Assembly: GCF_019308355.1 (NCBI RefSeq)
Contig: NZ_JAAGKM010000005.1
Location: 1-64,000 of the forward strand
Reading direction: 5' to 3'
From: Empedobacter falsenii
GTDB lineage: Bacteria; Bacteroidota; Bacteroidia; Flavobacteriales; Weeksellaceae
Length of the DNA: 64,000 bases
A program made the position numbers and the translations under genes. Below, one piece after another: positions 29,094 to 36,946 of this stretch. The notes beneath the pieces were generated by a model that was given only the letters and a program-made list of their open reading frames with translations, ran no database searches and was not told where the DNA came from. Position 1 is the stretch's first letter. The number at the start of each line of letters is the position of its first letter.

Positions 29094-29543
29094 TTATTCT
29101 TTATTTTTTGAATCGATAAAAATGGTTACAGGACCATCATTCAATAATTCTACTTTCATATCTGCACCAAAAATTCCTCTTTGTACAGGTTTGAAATTTG
29201 ATTCTAAAACGTTCAAAAATGTTTCATATTGTTCGTTTGCAACAGCTGGTTTTGACGCTTTGATATATGACGGACGATTTCCTTTTTTCGTAGAGGCATG
29301 TAACGTAAATTGAGAAACAACCAAAATATCTCCATTTGTTTGTTGCACATCTAAATTCATCACATCATTTTCATCATTGAAAACTCGAAGTTGAATTATT
29401 TTTTTCGAAATCCATTCAAAATCTTCCTTCGTATCATCAGGTTCAAAGCCAACCAAGGTCAAAATTCCACTTTCTATTTTTCCAGTTATTTCTCCATCCA
29501 CCATTACAGAAGCATGTTGCACACGCTGTAAAATCACTCGCAT
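29094..29543 (-). CDS. dtd: D-aminoacyl-tRNA deacylase
   Basis: This 149-residue DTD-fold protein begins MRVILQRVQHASVMVDG. It has the two signature motifs, SQFTLHAST (SQxT) and the C-terminal NDGPVTIFIDS (GPVT), that line the active site across the dimer. It removes D-amino acids (and glycine) from mischarged tRNA. Length is that of the family. It is upstream of, and on the same strand as, the two DUF3857 genes. Confidence 0.96.
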   Translation of the reverse strand: MRVILQRVQHASVMVDGEITGKIESGILTLVGFEPDDTKEDFEWISKKIIQLRVFNDENDVMNLDVQQTNGDILVVSQFTLHASTKKGNRPSYIKASKPAVANEQYETFLNVLESNFKPVQRGIFGADMKVELLNDGPVTIFIDSKNKE

Positions 29544-29595
29544 AAATATTGTTTTAATCGGTATTAAATTGATTGAAATTTAAGAAATTATTAAC

Positions 29596-29642
29596 AAATA
29601 AAAAAGCGTTACAACTCATCTTTTAGATGTGTTATAACGCTT
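29596..29642 (-). terminator. Terminator after the 90-residue hypothetical gene
   Basis: A long interrupted stem built around AAGCGTTA and TAACGCTT with an inner ATCT...AGAT pairing. On the minus strand it ends in TTTTTTATTTG. It separates the hypothetical gene from dtd. Confidence 0.75.
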
Positions 29643-29678
29643 GTTGTAATTTAAGTTTAGAAAGCAATCGCTATAGGT

Positions 29679-29951
29679 TTAAGTTAGTTGGTTAAAATAG
29701 ATTTCCTCATCTGCAATTATCACATAATCTAGCTCATAGAGCTTCGATATTTGTTTTGCATTAATTAGTTCTTGTTCTATATTTTTTAGTTTATTTTCTT
29801 TGTTTTTAGAATTATCGAATTCAGCAGTCCACAATTTATTTGGATTTAATGGTTTCCAATTTAAATCTTCTAAATGCAATAAAAATCTTTCTTTTTGTTC
29901 CTTTGTACATTCCACAAAATCTAAAGCGATTTGTACGGATAAATTGCTCAT
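29679..29951 (-). CDS. Hypothetical protein, 90 residues
   Basis: I do not recognise this protein. It starts MSNLSVQIALDFVECTKEQK, has no signal peptide or membrane segment, and looks mixed alpha/beta with a central Lys/Asn/Glu-rich helix. Separate terminators lie on both sides (upstream 30024-30051, downstream 29596-29642), which suggests an independent short transcript. The coding frame is plausible because composition and punctuation match neighbouring genes. Confidence 0.6.
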   Translation of the reverse strand: MSNLSVQIALDFVECTKEQKERFLLHLEDLNWKPLNPNKLWTAEFDNSKNKENKLKNIEQELINAKQISKLYELDYVIIADEEIYFNQLT

Positions 29952-30023
29952 TCAATTAATTTTAACAAAAATAAAATGAGAAGTTGAATTATTTTTACGT
30001 GAAACCGTAATTTGAAAAAATAA

Positions 30024-30051
30024 AAAAGCCATTTCGAAAGAAATGGCTTTT
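30024..30051 (-). terminator. Terminator of the aromatic operon, after rsgA
   Basis: A perfect 12-base stem AAAAGCCATTTC / GAAATGGCTTTT with a GAAA tetraloop (30036-30039). The minus-strand U run follows. It lies two bases past the rsgA stop codon. Confidence 0.9.
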
Positions 30052-30053
30052 AA

Positions 30054-30974
30054 TTATTTTTCGGTATAAATATCTTCTTCTAAAAAAGTGAGATAATTTT
30101 CGTAGCGAGAAACTGGGATTTCTCCATTTTCTACTGCATCACGCACAGCACATTTTGGCTCGTTAACATGAATACAATTATCAAATTTACAATTGTTTTT
30201 CAATTCTAAAATTTCAGGAAAATAACCTTGTAATTCGGTTTTATCGATGTGAACCAAACCAAATTCTTTAATTCCAGGCGTATCAATAATGAAACCTCCA
30301 AAAGGCCATTCGTACATCTGTGCAAAAGTTGTGGTATGTTGTCCTTTGCTATTAAAATCAGAAACTTCGTGCGTTTTTAGGTTCAAATCAGGGTTTAAAG
30401 TATTCAACAACGTTGATTTTCCAACACCAGAATGTCCCGAAACCAAACTTACTTTATCTTTCATTCGATTTTTTACAAGATCTAAATTTAGACCAGTTTC
30501 AGCAGAAATATCAAGACTTTCGTAACCGATAGAATTGTAAATTGATTTATAAATTTCTAACTCAACCATTTCATCTTCCGTGTACGAATCCATCTTGTTG
30601 AATAAAATTACAACAGGAATATGATAAGCTTCGGCAGTAATCAAAAAACGGTCAATAAAACCAAACGAAGTTTTGGGATTAGAAAGCGTTACAACCAAAA
30701 AAGCAACATCAATATTAGAGGCAATAATGTGCGTTTTTTTGGATAGATTAACAGATTTTCGAATGATGTAATTTCTGCGATCATGAATTTTTGTAATGAC
30801 TGCAATATCATCTTTATCAATCTCAAACTCAACCTCATCTCCAACAGCAATTGGATTGGTATGTTTGATATTGGCTATTCTAAATTTTCCCCTAATTCTT
30901 GCCTGATAGGTTGCACCATCTTCGGTTAAAAGATGATACCAACTACCAGTAGATTTTATGACAATTCCTTTCAA
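30054..30974 (-). CDS. rsgA: Ribosome small-subunit GTPase RsgA (YjeQ)
   Basis: This 306-residue protein has an N-terminal OB fold and a circularly permuted GTPase domain: the G4 motif NKMD precedes G1 GHSGVGKST, and G3 is DTPGIKEFG. A C-terminal zinc knuckle follows (CKFDNCIHVNEPKC). It assists late 30S maturation. It is the last gene of the pheA operon, 6 bases after the DAHP synthase gene, so a ribosome-assembly factor appears to be under the same leader control as aromatic amino-acid synthesis unless an internal promoter exists. Confidence 0.96.
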   Translation of the reverse strand: MKGIVIKSTGSWYHLLTEDGATYQARIRGKFRIANIKHTNPIAVGDEVEFEIDKDDIAVITKIHDRRNYIIRKSVNLSKKTHIIASNIDVAFLVVTLSNPKTSFGFIDRFLITAEAYHIPVVILFNKMDSYTEDEMVELEIYKSIYNSIGYESLDISAETGLNLDLVKNRMKDKVSLVSGHSGVGKSTLLNTLNPDLNLKTHEVSDFNSKGQHTTTFAQMYEWPFGGFIIDTPGIKEFGLVHIDKTELQGYFPEILELKNNCKFDNCIHVNEPKCAVRDAVENGEIPVSRYENYLTFLEEDIYTEK

Positions 30975-30980
30975 TATTGT

Positions 30981-32060
30981 TTAAATTTTTTCTTCTTTTT
31001 TTACCATAATTTGGTTTTGTTGCGCAACAGATTCTTGGTGAATTGCTTGCAATAATTTGTCAACAAAATCTTCAGATAAACCTAAAGAAACTCCTGCTTT
31101 TACAGAATTATCTTTGATTTGTTTCCAACGATCTGGCTGAAAAACTGCCACATTATGTTCTTTTTTCAATTCTCCGATAGAGTTTGCAACTTTCATACGT
31201 TGAGCAATTGCATCTAAAATAGAGTTATCTAATTCATCAATTTGATGACGTAAATTCTGAATTCCAGTTTTGTAAATTGCATCTGGATCATCAGAAACAC
31301 GAATTTCTAAATCTTTTAAGATTTCTAATAAACGAGCTGGTGTTACTTGTTGAGCTGCATCAGACCAAGCTTCATCAGGATTGTTATGCGTTTCGATCAT
31401 CAATCCATTGTATTCGAAATTGAAGGCTTGTTGCGCAACATCGAACAATCCTGTTCTGTTTCCGCAAATATGTGATGGATCACAAATAATTGGCACGTTT
31501 GGCAATTTGTTTTTGAAATCTAACGCAATTTGCCATTGCGGATTGTTACGGTATTTTGTCTTTTTGTATGTTGAGAAACCACGGTGAATAGCACCTAAAT
31601 TTTTGATTCCTTGACCTTCTAAACGTTCCAAAGCACCAATCCATAAATCTAAATCTGGATTTACAGGGTTTTTAACCAAAACTGTTTTGTCTGTATCACG
31701 TAAAGCTTCAGCAATTTCTTGTACTGTAAAAGGGTTTACCGTAGAACGAGCACCAATCCATAAAACGTCAACATCATATTCTAACGCTAATTTTGCGTGA
31801 TTTGCATTGGCGATTTCAGTTGCGATTTTCATTCCGAATTCGTCTTTTACTTTTTTCAACCAGTTTAATCCGATTGCACCAACTCCTTCGAAACAATTTG
31901 GTTTAGTACGAGGCTTCCAAATTCCCGCACGGAAAACTTGCACATAATCTTTGTCCAAATCTTCAGCGATTGTCATCATTTGTTTTTCACTTTCTGCACT
32001 ACAAGGTCCAGCGATGATCATTGGTTTATCGTATTCTTTTATCCAGTTATTGTTTTCCAT
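30981..32060 (-). CDS. Bifunctional DAHP synthase / chorismate mutase
   Basis: This 359-residue enzyme has an N-terminal class I-beta DAHP synthase domain (about 1-255; MIIAGPCSAESEKQM, FRAGIWKPRTKPN, ICDPSHICG). A C-terminal AroQ-type chorismate mutase domain follows (about 268-350; LRHQIDELDNSILDAIAQRMKV). The order is the reverse of the Bacillus AroA(Q-G) fusion and is the usual one in Bacteroidota. It starts the shikimate pathway and also converts chorismate to prephenate, the substrate of TyrA and PheA encoded just upstream. The mutase domain probably provides feedback control. Confidence 0.94.
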   Translation of the reverse strand: MENNNWIKEYDKPMIIAGPCSAESEKQMMTIAEDLDKDYVQVFRAGIWKPRTKPNCFEGVGAIGLNWLKKVKDEFGMKIATEIANANHAKLALEYDVDVLWIGARSTVNPFTVQEIAEALRDTDKTVLVKNPVNPDLDLWIGALERLEGQGIKNLGAIHRGFSTYKKTKYRNNPQWQIALDFKNKLPNVPIICDPSHICGNRTGLFDVAQQAFNFEYNGLMIETHNNPDEAWSDAAQQVTPARLLEILKDLEIRVSDDPDAIYKTGIQNLRHQIDELDNSILDAIAQRMKVANSIGELKKEHNVAVFQPDRWKQIKDNSVKAGVSLGLSEDFVDKLLQAIHQESVAQQNQIMVKKEEKI

Positions 32061-32106
32061 AACATTTACAAATTTAAGATTTAATATTTATTTTATTTGA
32101 GAGTAA

Positions 32107-32955
32107 TTATTTATTTAATATTCGACGTATGTCGTTTGTGTTTTTTAAATATTGATGAATATCTTCGGCGTCTTTTTCTTCGATCATTTTTCTGATTTTC
32201 GAAATTTGTGTTTGATAAGCATCAATAGCATTGAGTAAATTTTCTCGATTCTGAATCAAAATTGGTGTCCACATATCAGGAGAACTTTTTGCTAAACGAA
32301 CCGTAGATTCGAAACCAGATCCAGCCATGTCAAAAATTGCATCTTCATTCTTTTCTTCTTCCAAAACTGTTTGTCCTAAGGCGAAAGAAGTAATGTGCGA
32401 AAGATGAGAAACGTACGCAATGTGCGCATCATGCGCTTCCGAAGTCATTGTTTTAACATTCATCCAGAGCGATTGATAAATTTTTCTTACTTTTTTTACT
32501 GCTTCTTTTTCGCTTTCTTCAACATCACACAAAATCGCAACTTTGTTTAAAAACAACTCAGGAAAAGCAGCTTTTGGTCCAGAATTTTCCGTTCCTGCGA
32601 TTGGATGTGTGGCAACAAATTGTTTTCTTTTGGGATGATTTGCAACTTTTTTACAAATTCCAGCTTTTGTTGATCCCATATCCATAACAATCGTTTTATC
32701 ATTAATTTGATCTAAAATCTCTGGTAAAACTTTTTGAATTGAATTAATTGGAACCGCAATCACTACTAAATCTGATTGAGAAAGTGCTTCATTCAAAGGA
32801 GCGATTTCATCCACAATTCCTAATTCTAAAGCTTGAATTTGATGTTCAATATTTTGATCAACACCGATTATTTTTTCGGCAACACCAACTTTTTTTAATG
32901 CTAAAGCAAAAGAACCTCCGATTAATCCTAAACCGATTACTGAAATTATTTTCAT
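32107..32955 (-). CDS. tyrA: Prephenate dehydrogenase
   Basis: This 282-residue NAD(P)-dependent enzyme opens with a Rossmann motif (GLGLIGGSFALALKK). The substrate-binding histidines of the family are in ATHPIAGTENSG and in SHLSHITSFAL. It makes 4-hydroxyphenylpyruvate from prephenate for tyrosine. No chorismate mutase or ACT domain is attached; the mutase is fused to the DAHP synthase encoded 46 bases downstream. Its start overlaps the stop of the aminotransferase gene by 4 bases. Confidence 0.93.
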   Translation of the reverse strand: MKIISVIGLGLIGGSFALALKKVGVAEKIIGVDQNIEHQIQALELGIVDEIAPLNEALSQSDLVVIAVPINSIQKVLPEILDQINDKTIVMDMGSTKAGICKKVANHPKRKQFVATHPIAGTENSGPKAAFPELFLNKVAILCDVEESEKEAVKKVRKIYQSLWMNVKTMTSEAHDAHIAYVSHLSHITSFALGQTVLEEEKNEDAIFDMAGSGFESTVRLAKSSPDMWTPILIQNRENLLNAIDAYQTQISKIRKMIEEKDAEDIHQYLKNTNDIRRILNK

Positions 32956-34094
32956 GCTTCTAATCTTCTCTTTACTTCAATCAACTTCTCGACAGGTGCG
33001 CAAAGTGAAAATCTTATAAATCCTTCACCATTGCTTCCGAAAATACTTCCTGGTGTAATAAATACTTTTTTATTGTATAAAATTTCATCAATAAATTTTT
33101 TATCATCTTTTCCTTCTGGAAGCTTCGCCCAAATAAACATTCCTGTTGCATTGGGATTATATTTTACATTTAAAATATCAGCGATTTCCCAAATGATTCT
33201 TCGTCTTTCTGCGTAAATTTTTGTTAATTCATCGTACCAAGAATCATCAACTAAAAGAGCTTTTGTCGCGGCTTTTTGTATCGCAAAATTCATTCCCGAA
33301 TCCATATTTGACTTTACTTTTAGAATAGAATTAATAAAACTTTCTTTTCCAATCACCATTCCTACTCGCCAACCTGCAATGTTAAAGGTTTTGCTTAATG
33401 AATTCAGTTCGATACAAACATCTTTTGCACCTTCAATTCCTAAGATGCTTGTCGGTTCATCGTTCAAAATAAAACTATACGGATTATCATTTACGATTAA
33501 GATATTGTGACGAGTTGCAAACTCTACTAATTTTCTAAGAACGTCTTTTGGGGCTTTGGCTCCGGTTGGCATATGTGGATAATTGAGCCACATAATTTTT
33601 GGTTTTTGCTCGGCTAATTTTTCTAACTGATCAAAATCTGGAAGCCAATCATTTTCATTTTTCAAATCGTAGAATAAAGGTTCTGCTTGCACTAATTCTG
33701 TAACAGATGAATAAGTTGGATATCCAGGATTTGGAATTAAAACTTTATCACCTTCATTCAAAAATGCCATCGAAATGTGCATAATTCCTTCTTTAGAGCC
33801 CATAAGTGGCAAAATTTCTGTTGAAGGATTGGCGTCTACATCAAATTTGTTTTTGTAAAAACTTGCCATTGCTTCGCGCATTTCTGGAATTCCGCGATAA
33901 CTTTGATAGCCATTGATTCCGTTTCGTGAACTTTTGATTAATTCCTCGATCACATCTGGATGAGGTTGTAAATCTGGACTTCCAATTCCTAATGAAATGA
34001 TTGGAATGTCGGTTTTCATGTTCGCTATTTCTTGTAATTTTTTCGAGAAATAATATTCTTGAACACTTTGTAATCGTTGGGCTTCTGCTATCAT
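32952..34094 (-). CDS. Class I/II aminotransferase, probably aromatic
   Basis: This 380-residue fold-type I PLP aminotransferase has the Schiff-base lysine in ELNSLSKTFNIAGWRVG, and NYPHMPTGAKA matches the NP-TG loop. Its place between pheA and tyrA, overlapping each by 4 bases (ATGA), strongly suggests that it performs the last step, transaminating phenylpyruvate and hydroxyphenylpyruvate. By sequence it also resembles LL-diaminopimelate and alanine aminotransferases, so substrate range is inferred from context. Confidence 0.88.
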   Translation of the reverse strand: MIAEAQRLQSVQEYYFSKKLQEIANMKTDIPIISLGIGSPDLQPHPDVIEELIKSSRNGINGYQSYRGIPEMREAMASFYKNKFDVDANPSTEILPLMGSKEGIMHISMAFLNEGDKVLIPNPGYPTYSSVTELVQAEPLFYDLKNENDWLPDFDQLEKLAEQKPKIMWLNYPHMPTGAKAPKDVLRKLVEFATRHNILIVNDNPYSFILNDEPTSILGIEGAKDVCIELNSLSKTFNIAGWRVGMVIGKESFINSILKVKSNMDSGMNFAIQKAATKALLVDDSWYDELTKIYAERRRIIWEIADILNVKYNPNATGMFIWAKLPEGKDDKKFIDEILYNKKVFITPGSIFGSNGEGFIRFSLCAPVEKLIEVKRRLEA

Positions 34095-34912
34095 TTTTTC
34101 CCCAGTTTATATTCGCCTAATATTTCTAAATCCGTTAACTTTCTTGCAATTTTTCCAAGCAATTCATAATATTGTTCTTTTTGCTCGAACGTAATGTCAA
34201 TATGGAAAGAGTATTCCCAAGGTTTTTCAATAATCGGAACAGATTGTATTTTGTCCATATTTATTCCACATTCTGCAATTTGATTTAATACATCTACTAA
34301 AGCACCAGCTTTATGTGGAACAGAAAAACGCATCGAAACTTTATTGAAATCTTCGTAATCGTTGTGCTCGCGTTGCAATACAAAAAAGCGAGTAAAATTA
34401 TCTTGAAACGTCTGAATACTTGAAGCTAAAATGTCTAATCCATATACTTCTGCCGCTTTTCTTGAGGCAATTGCAGCAACATCATTCAAATCTTGCTCAA
34501 TAATATCTTTGGCTGTTAATGCAGTGTCGATATCATTTACAACGCGCCATGTTGGATGTTTTTCAAGGAACTTATCACATTGTAACAATGCCATTTGGTG
34601 CGAACGAACTTCTTTTATATCATCTAAAGTTTGTCCTTTTTTTACCATCAATTGATGTTGAATTGATAAATAAATTTCTCCAACAACTTTCAAATTATAT
34701 TTCGTTAGCAATGCATAGTTTGGTAAAATTGCCCCAGCAATTGTGTTTTCAATTGCCATGATTGCTTTTTCAACTTTTCCCTTTGCAAGCGACTTTGCTA
34801 AAGTTTTGAATGTGTCGCATTCTACAATTTCGATGTCATTTCCTAAATAATTATTGGCAGCTTCGTGATGATATGAACCAATGTAACCTTGTATTGCAAC
34901 TCTTTCTTTCAT
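34091..34912 (-). CDS. pheA: Prephenate dehydratase
   Basis: From ATG 34912 this gives 273 residues: a dehydratase domain (1-175; GYIGSYHHEAANNYLG, and TRFFVLQRE, where the TRF motif is catalytic) and a C-terminal ACT domain (about 188-270; MRFSVPHKAGALVDVLNQIAECG), the Phe-binding regulatory module. It has no chorismate mutase domain. An upstream GTG at 34936 is possible but would lie inside the terminator arm, so I prefer the ATG. It is the first structural gene after a leader-peptide attenuator. Confidence 0.95.
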   Translation of the reverse strand: MKERVAIQGYIGSYHHEAANNYLGNDIEIVECDTFKTLAKSLAKGKVEKAIMAIENTIAGAILPNYALLTKYNLKVVGEIYLSIQHQLMVKKGQTLDDIKEVRSHQMALLQCDKFLEKHPTWRVVNDIDTALTAKDIIEQDLNDVAAIASRKAAEVYGLDILASSIQTFQDNFTRFFVLQREHNDYEDFNKVSMRFSVPHKAGALVDVLNQIAECGINMDKIQSVPIIEKPWEYSFHIDITFEQKEQYYELLGKIARKLTDLEILGEYKLGKK

Positions 34913-34921
34913 TTTTTTCCA

Positions 34922-34951
34922 CAAAAAAAGTCCCACAAATTGCGGGACTTT
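34922..34951 (-). terminator. Attenuator terminator ahead of pheA
   Basis: On the minus strand, AAAGTCCC (34951-34944), a 9-base loop and GGGACTTT (34934-34927) are followed by TTTTTGT. A stem of 8 with a U run is a normal intrinsic terminator, yet it sits upstream of pheA, ending about 10 bases before its start. Its 5' arm is complementary to GGGACT inside the upstream leader-peptide gene (35000-34995), so an antiterminator pairing can replace it. Confidence 0.85.
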
Positions 34952-34978
34952 ATATTATCTTATTATGAATGTTAACAA

Positions 34979-35065
34979 TCAATTTTGACAACGCAGTCCC
35001 TGCTCTCCTGGATAATATCCAAAAAAGTAAAAAAAGAATGCGTTAAAATAATTGAATGTTGCCAT
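34979..35065 (-). CDS. Phe/Tyr-rich leader peptide of the pheA operon
   Basis: A 28-codon frame, ATG at 35065, TGA at 34979. It contains NYFNAFFFYFFGYY at codons 5-18; in total 7 of 28 residues are Phe and 4 are Tyr, including FFF, FF and YY runs. The ATG has an A-rich upstream context and lies about 20 bases after a -7 element. The stop is 27 bases before the terminator's 5' arm. A ribosome stalled at the YY codons would leave GGGACT (codons 22-24) free for pairing; a ribosome at the stop codon would cover it. This is the geometry of classical ribosome-mediated attenuation. The frame and pairings are read directly; the mechanism is inferred. Confidence 0.85.
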   Translation of the reverse strand: MATFNYFNAFFFYFFGYYPGEQGLRCQN

Positions 35066-35086
35066 TTCGTTTTTCTAATTGTTCTA

Positions 35087-35119
35087 CAAATCTAAAAAAT
35101 AATTTTTCAGTTATCCAAA
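35087..35119 (-). promoter_or_regulatory. Promoter of the pheA operon
   Basis: On the minus strand TTTG (35119-35116), 21 bases, then TAGATTTG (35094-35087). This matches the Bacteroidota consensus in both boxes and spacing. Transcription should start near 35080, giving a 15-base untranslated stretch before the leader-peptide ATG. Confidence 0.75.
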
Positions 35120-35155
35120 TCTTTTTTGCTAATTTTATCGAAAATTTTTCATCAA

Positions 35156-35851
35156 ATGGGAATAATCATTACAGATTTAGTAAAAAAATACGGTGAACAG
35201 ATGGCTTTAGACAAAGTTTCGTTTTCTATAAATAATGGCGAAGTTGTTGGTTTACTTGGACCAAATGGAGCAGGAAAATCGACATTGATGAAAAGTATTA
35301 CCAATGCAATAAATGCAGATTCTGGTGAAATTTCTGTGAATGATTTTAATGTTTCGACGCAACCAATTGAATCGAAAAAGTTGATTGGATTTTTGCAAGA
35401 AAATAATCCATTGTACATGGATATGTATGTAAGAGAGTATTTGGAATTTGTAACAAATATTCGAAATGTGCCTAAATCAAAAATTGATGAAGTCATTGAA
35501 AAAGTAGGTTTATCACCAGAAAAACATAAGAAAATTCATCAATTATCTAAAGGATATAAACAGCGTGTTGGATTGGCGCAAGCGATTATTTCTAGCCCAG
35601 AAATTTTAATTTTAGATGAGCCTACAAATGGTTTGGATCCAAATCAAATTATTGAAATTAGAGAGGTAATTAAAGAAATTGGAAAAGAAAAAACGGTGAT
35701 ACTTTCGACACATATTATGCAAGAAGTAGAAGCGCTTTGTTCGCGTGTAATCCTCTTGAATAAAGGAAAAATTGTAGCCGATCAAGCGATAGAAGAATTT
35801 AAAGGACAATATAAAAACTTGGAAGAAGCTTTTCATGTTTTAACACAATAA
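35156..35851 (+). CDS. gldA: GldA-type ABC transporter ATP-binding protein
   Basis: From ATG 35156 this gives 231 residues. Walker A is GPNGAGKST, signature LSKGYKQRVG, Walker B ILILDEPTNGLD and the switch His is in STHIMQE. It closely resembles GldA, the ATPase of the GldAFG transporter needed for gliding in flavobacteria. The partner genes gldF and gldG are not adjacent, as is common. A TTG 30 bases upstream is in frame, but the ATG aligns with the family start. Gliding itself cannot be concluded from this gene alone. Confidence 0.85.
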   Translation: MGIIITDLVKKYGEQMALDKVSFSINNGEVVGLLGPNGAGKSTLMKSITNAINADSGEISVNDFNVSTQPIESKKLIGFLQENNPLYMDMYVREYLEFVTNIRNVPKSKIDEVIEKVGLSPEKHKKIHQLSKGYKQRVGLAQAIISSPEILILDEPTNGLDPNQIIEIREVIKEIGKEKTVILSTHIMQEVEALCSRVILLNKGKIVADQAIEEFKGQYKNLEEAFHVLTQ

Positions 35852-35852
35852 A

Positions 35853-35882
35853 AAAAAATCCGTCCATTGAGCGGATTTTTTT
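35853..35882. terminator. Bidirectional terminator between gldA and the thioredoxin gene
   Basis: AAAAAAATCCG and CGGATTTTTTT arms around TCCATTGAG. It starts two bases past the gldA stop and lies before the stop of the convergent thioredoxin gene. ATCCG core as in three other terminators of the window. Confidence 0.8.
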
Positions 35883-35887
35883 GTGAA

Positions 35888-36400
35888 TTATTTCTTTTTC
35901 AAGATAAAAACTTCTTTGATTTTTTCTGGATCAACTTTATCGTTTTTCGTTGTTTTTTCAAGTTTTGCAATCAAGTGATTTACTTCTTCTTCAGAAGCTG
36001 GACCACCAAGATTTTCTCCATTTACGCGAGAATCTTCTAAAACTTTTCCAGTCGAATCTAAAATTACCCAAAAAGGTAAACCTTGATTTTTACCACCTAA
36101 TTTCTCATTGACAGCATCTCCATCAGGAGTTTCTAAATTTTTCTTCTCTGCACGTTCTTGTACAGTAATAAATGTTTTGACATAATTCGCATCAAAATAT
36201 GGTTTCACAGCTGGATCGTCCATATTTTTTTCCATCTTTTTACACCATCCGCACCAAGAAGCATGAAAAATTAAAAAGACATTTTTATTTTCAACCTTCG
36301 CTTGGTTTTGAGCTTTTGTTAATATTTCTGTTGCTGTTTGCGCGTTTACGATTCCTGCGAAAGCAATCATAAAACTTACGATTAAGGCTTTTAATTTCAT
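35888..36400 (-). CDS. Exported thioredoxin-family protein
   Basis: This 170-residue protein has a signal peptide (residues 1-20, ending GIVNAQ) and a thioredoxin fold with the redox motif WCGWCKK in FHASWCGWCKKMEKN. The cis-Pro region is LPFWVILDSTGK. It belongs to the DUF255/thioredoxin_7-like group that reduces periplasmic disulfides. It is monocistronic between two intergenic regions and resembles the protein at 8948-9391 in layout but not closely in sequence. Confidence 0.85.
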   Translation of the reverse strand: MKLKALIVSFMIAFAGIVNAQTATEILTKAQNQAKVENKNVFLIFHASWCGWCKKMEKNMDDPAVKPYFDANYVKTFITVQERAEKKNLETPDGDAVNEKLGGKNQGLPFWVILDSTGKVLEDSRVNGENLGGPASEEEVNHLIAKLEKTTKNDKVDPEKIKEVFILKKK

Positions 36401-36462
36401 TGTAATAAGTATTTAAGTAAATGTAAATAAATAATTGTATTTTCAATAAAAAATTAACACTT

Positions 36463-36864
36463 ATGAAACATTTTTTAGGATTTATCTTTTTGCTATTTCT
36501 TGTGAGTTGCGCATCCAATAATATAAAAACAATTGAAGGAAAATGGAAACAAGATTTTTTGGATTATAAATCGAAAGTGGTAGAAGTTCCTTTGACAAAG
36601 AGTGATGCGGTTATGGATGTTTCAAGAAATAAATCAAAATTAAAAATAGAATTTGATTTTCAAGATGGTTATGAAAAAGATGTGACAGATTCTGTTGTGT
36701 TTAATTTTCCTCAACTCAAATTCAGAAAAATAAATCTTGATAAAACTTCTAATTATTATGATTTAACTTATAATGCGACTTGCGATTGTTTTTATGGTGA
36801 AATGAAATCATATTCTGGAAATGTATTAAATATAAAATTGAACAGAGTTTCTTCGGTTAAATAA
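36463..36864 (+). CDS. Putative lipoprotein, function unknown
   Basis: This 133-residue protein has a lipoprotein signal (MKHFLGFIFLLFLVSC, lipobox LVSC, Cys16), then Ala-Ser-Asn-Asn. The body is beta-rich with a Cys pair late in the chain (ATCDCFYG). I do not recognise a family; it looks like a small lipocalin-type or DUF-type barrel. It is divergent from the thioredoxin gene and lies just upstream of ychF, whose promoter follows. Confidence 0.7.
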   Translation: MKHFLGFIFLLFLVSCASNNIKTIEGKWKQDFLDYKSKVVEVPLTKSDAVMDVSRNKSKLKIEFDFQDGYEKDVTDSVVFNFPQLKFRKINLDKTSNYYDLTYNATCDCFYGEMKSYSGNVLNIKLNRVSSVK

Positions 36865-36880
36865 ATTTAATGGAAATCAT

Positions 36881-36916
36881 TATCTTTGCACAAAATTATT
36901 AGAACATCGTTCTAAT
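36881..36916 (+). promoter_or_regulatory. ychF -7 element followed by a perfect inverted repeat
   Basis: TATCTTTG at 36881-36888 matches the -7 consensus. Ten bases later ATTAGAAC/GTTCTAAT (36898-36905 and 36909-36916) form a perfect 8-base inverted repeat with a 3-base spacer, overlapping or just after the likely transcription start. It could be an operator or a hairpin at the 5' end of the mRNA. Confidence 0.5.
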
Positions 36917-36946
36917 ATTCAATCATTAAAAAAAGAGACAACATAT

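Noticed and set aside
34913-35000. T-box or other tRNA-sensing riboswitch ahead of pheA
   Set aside because: The T-box core AGGGTGGNACCGCG is absent and the leader is too short for the specifier domain; the Phe/Tyr-rich reading frame explains the terminator better.
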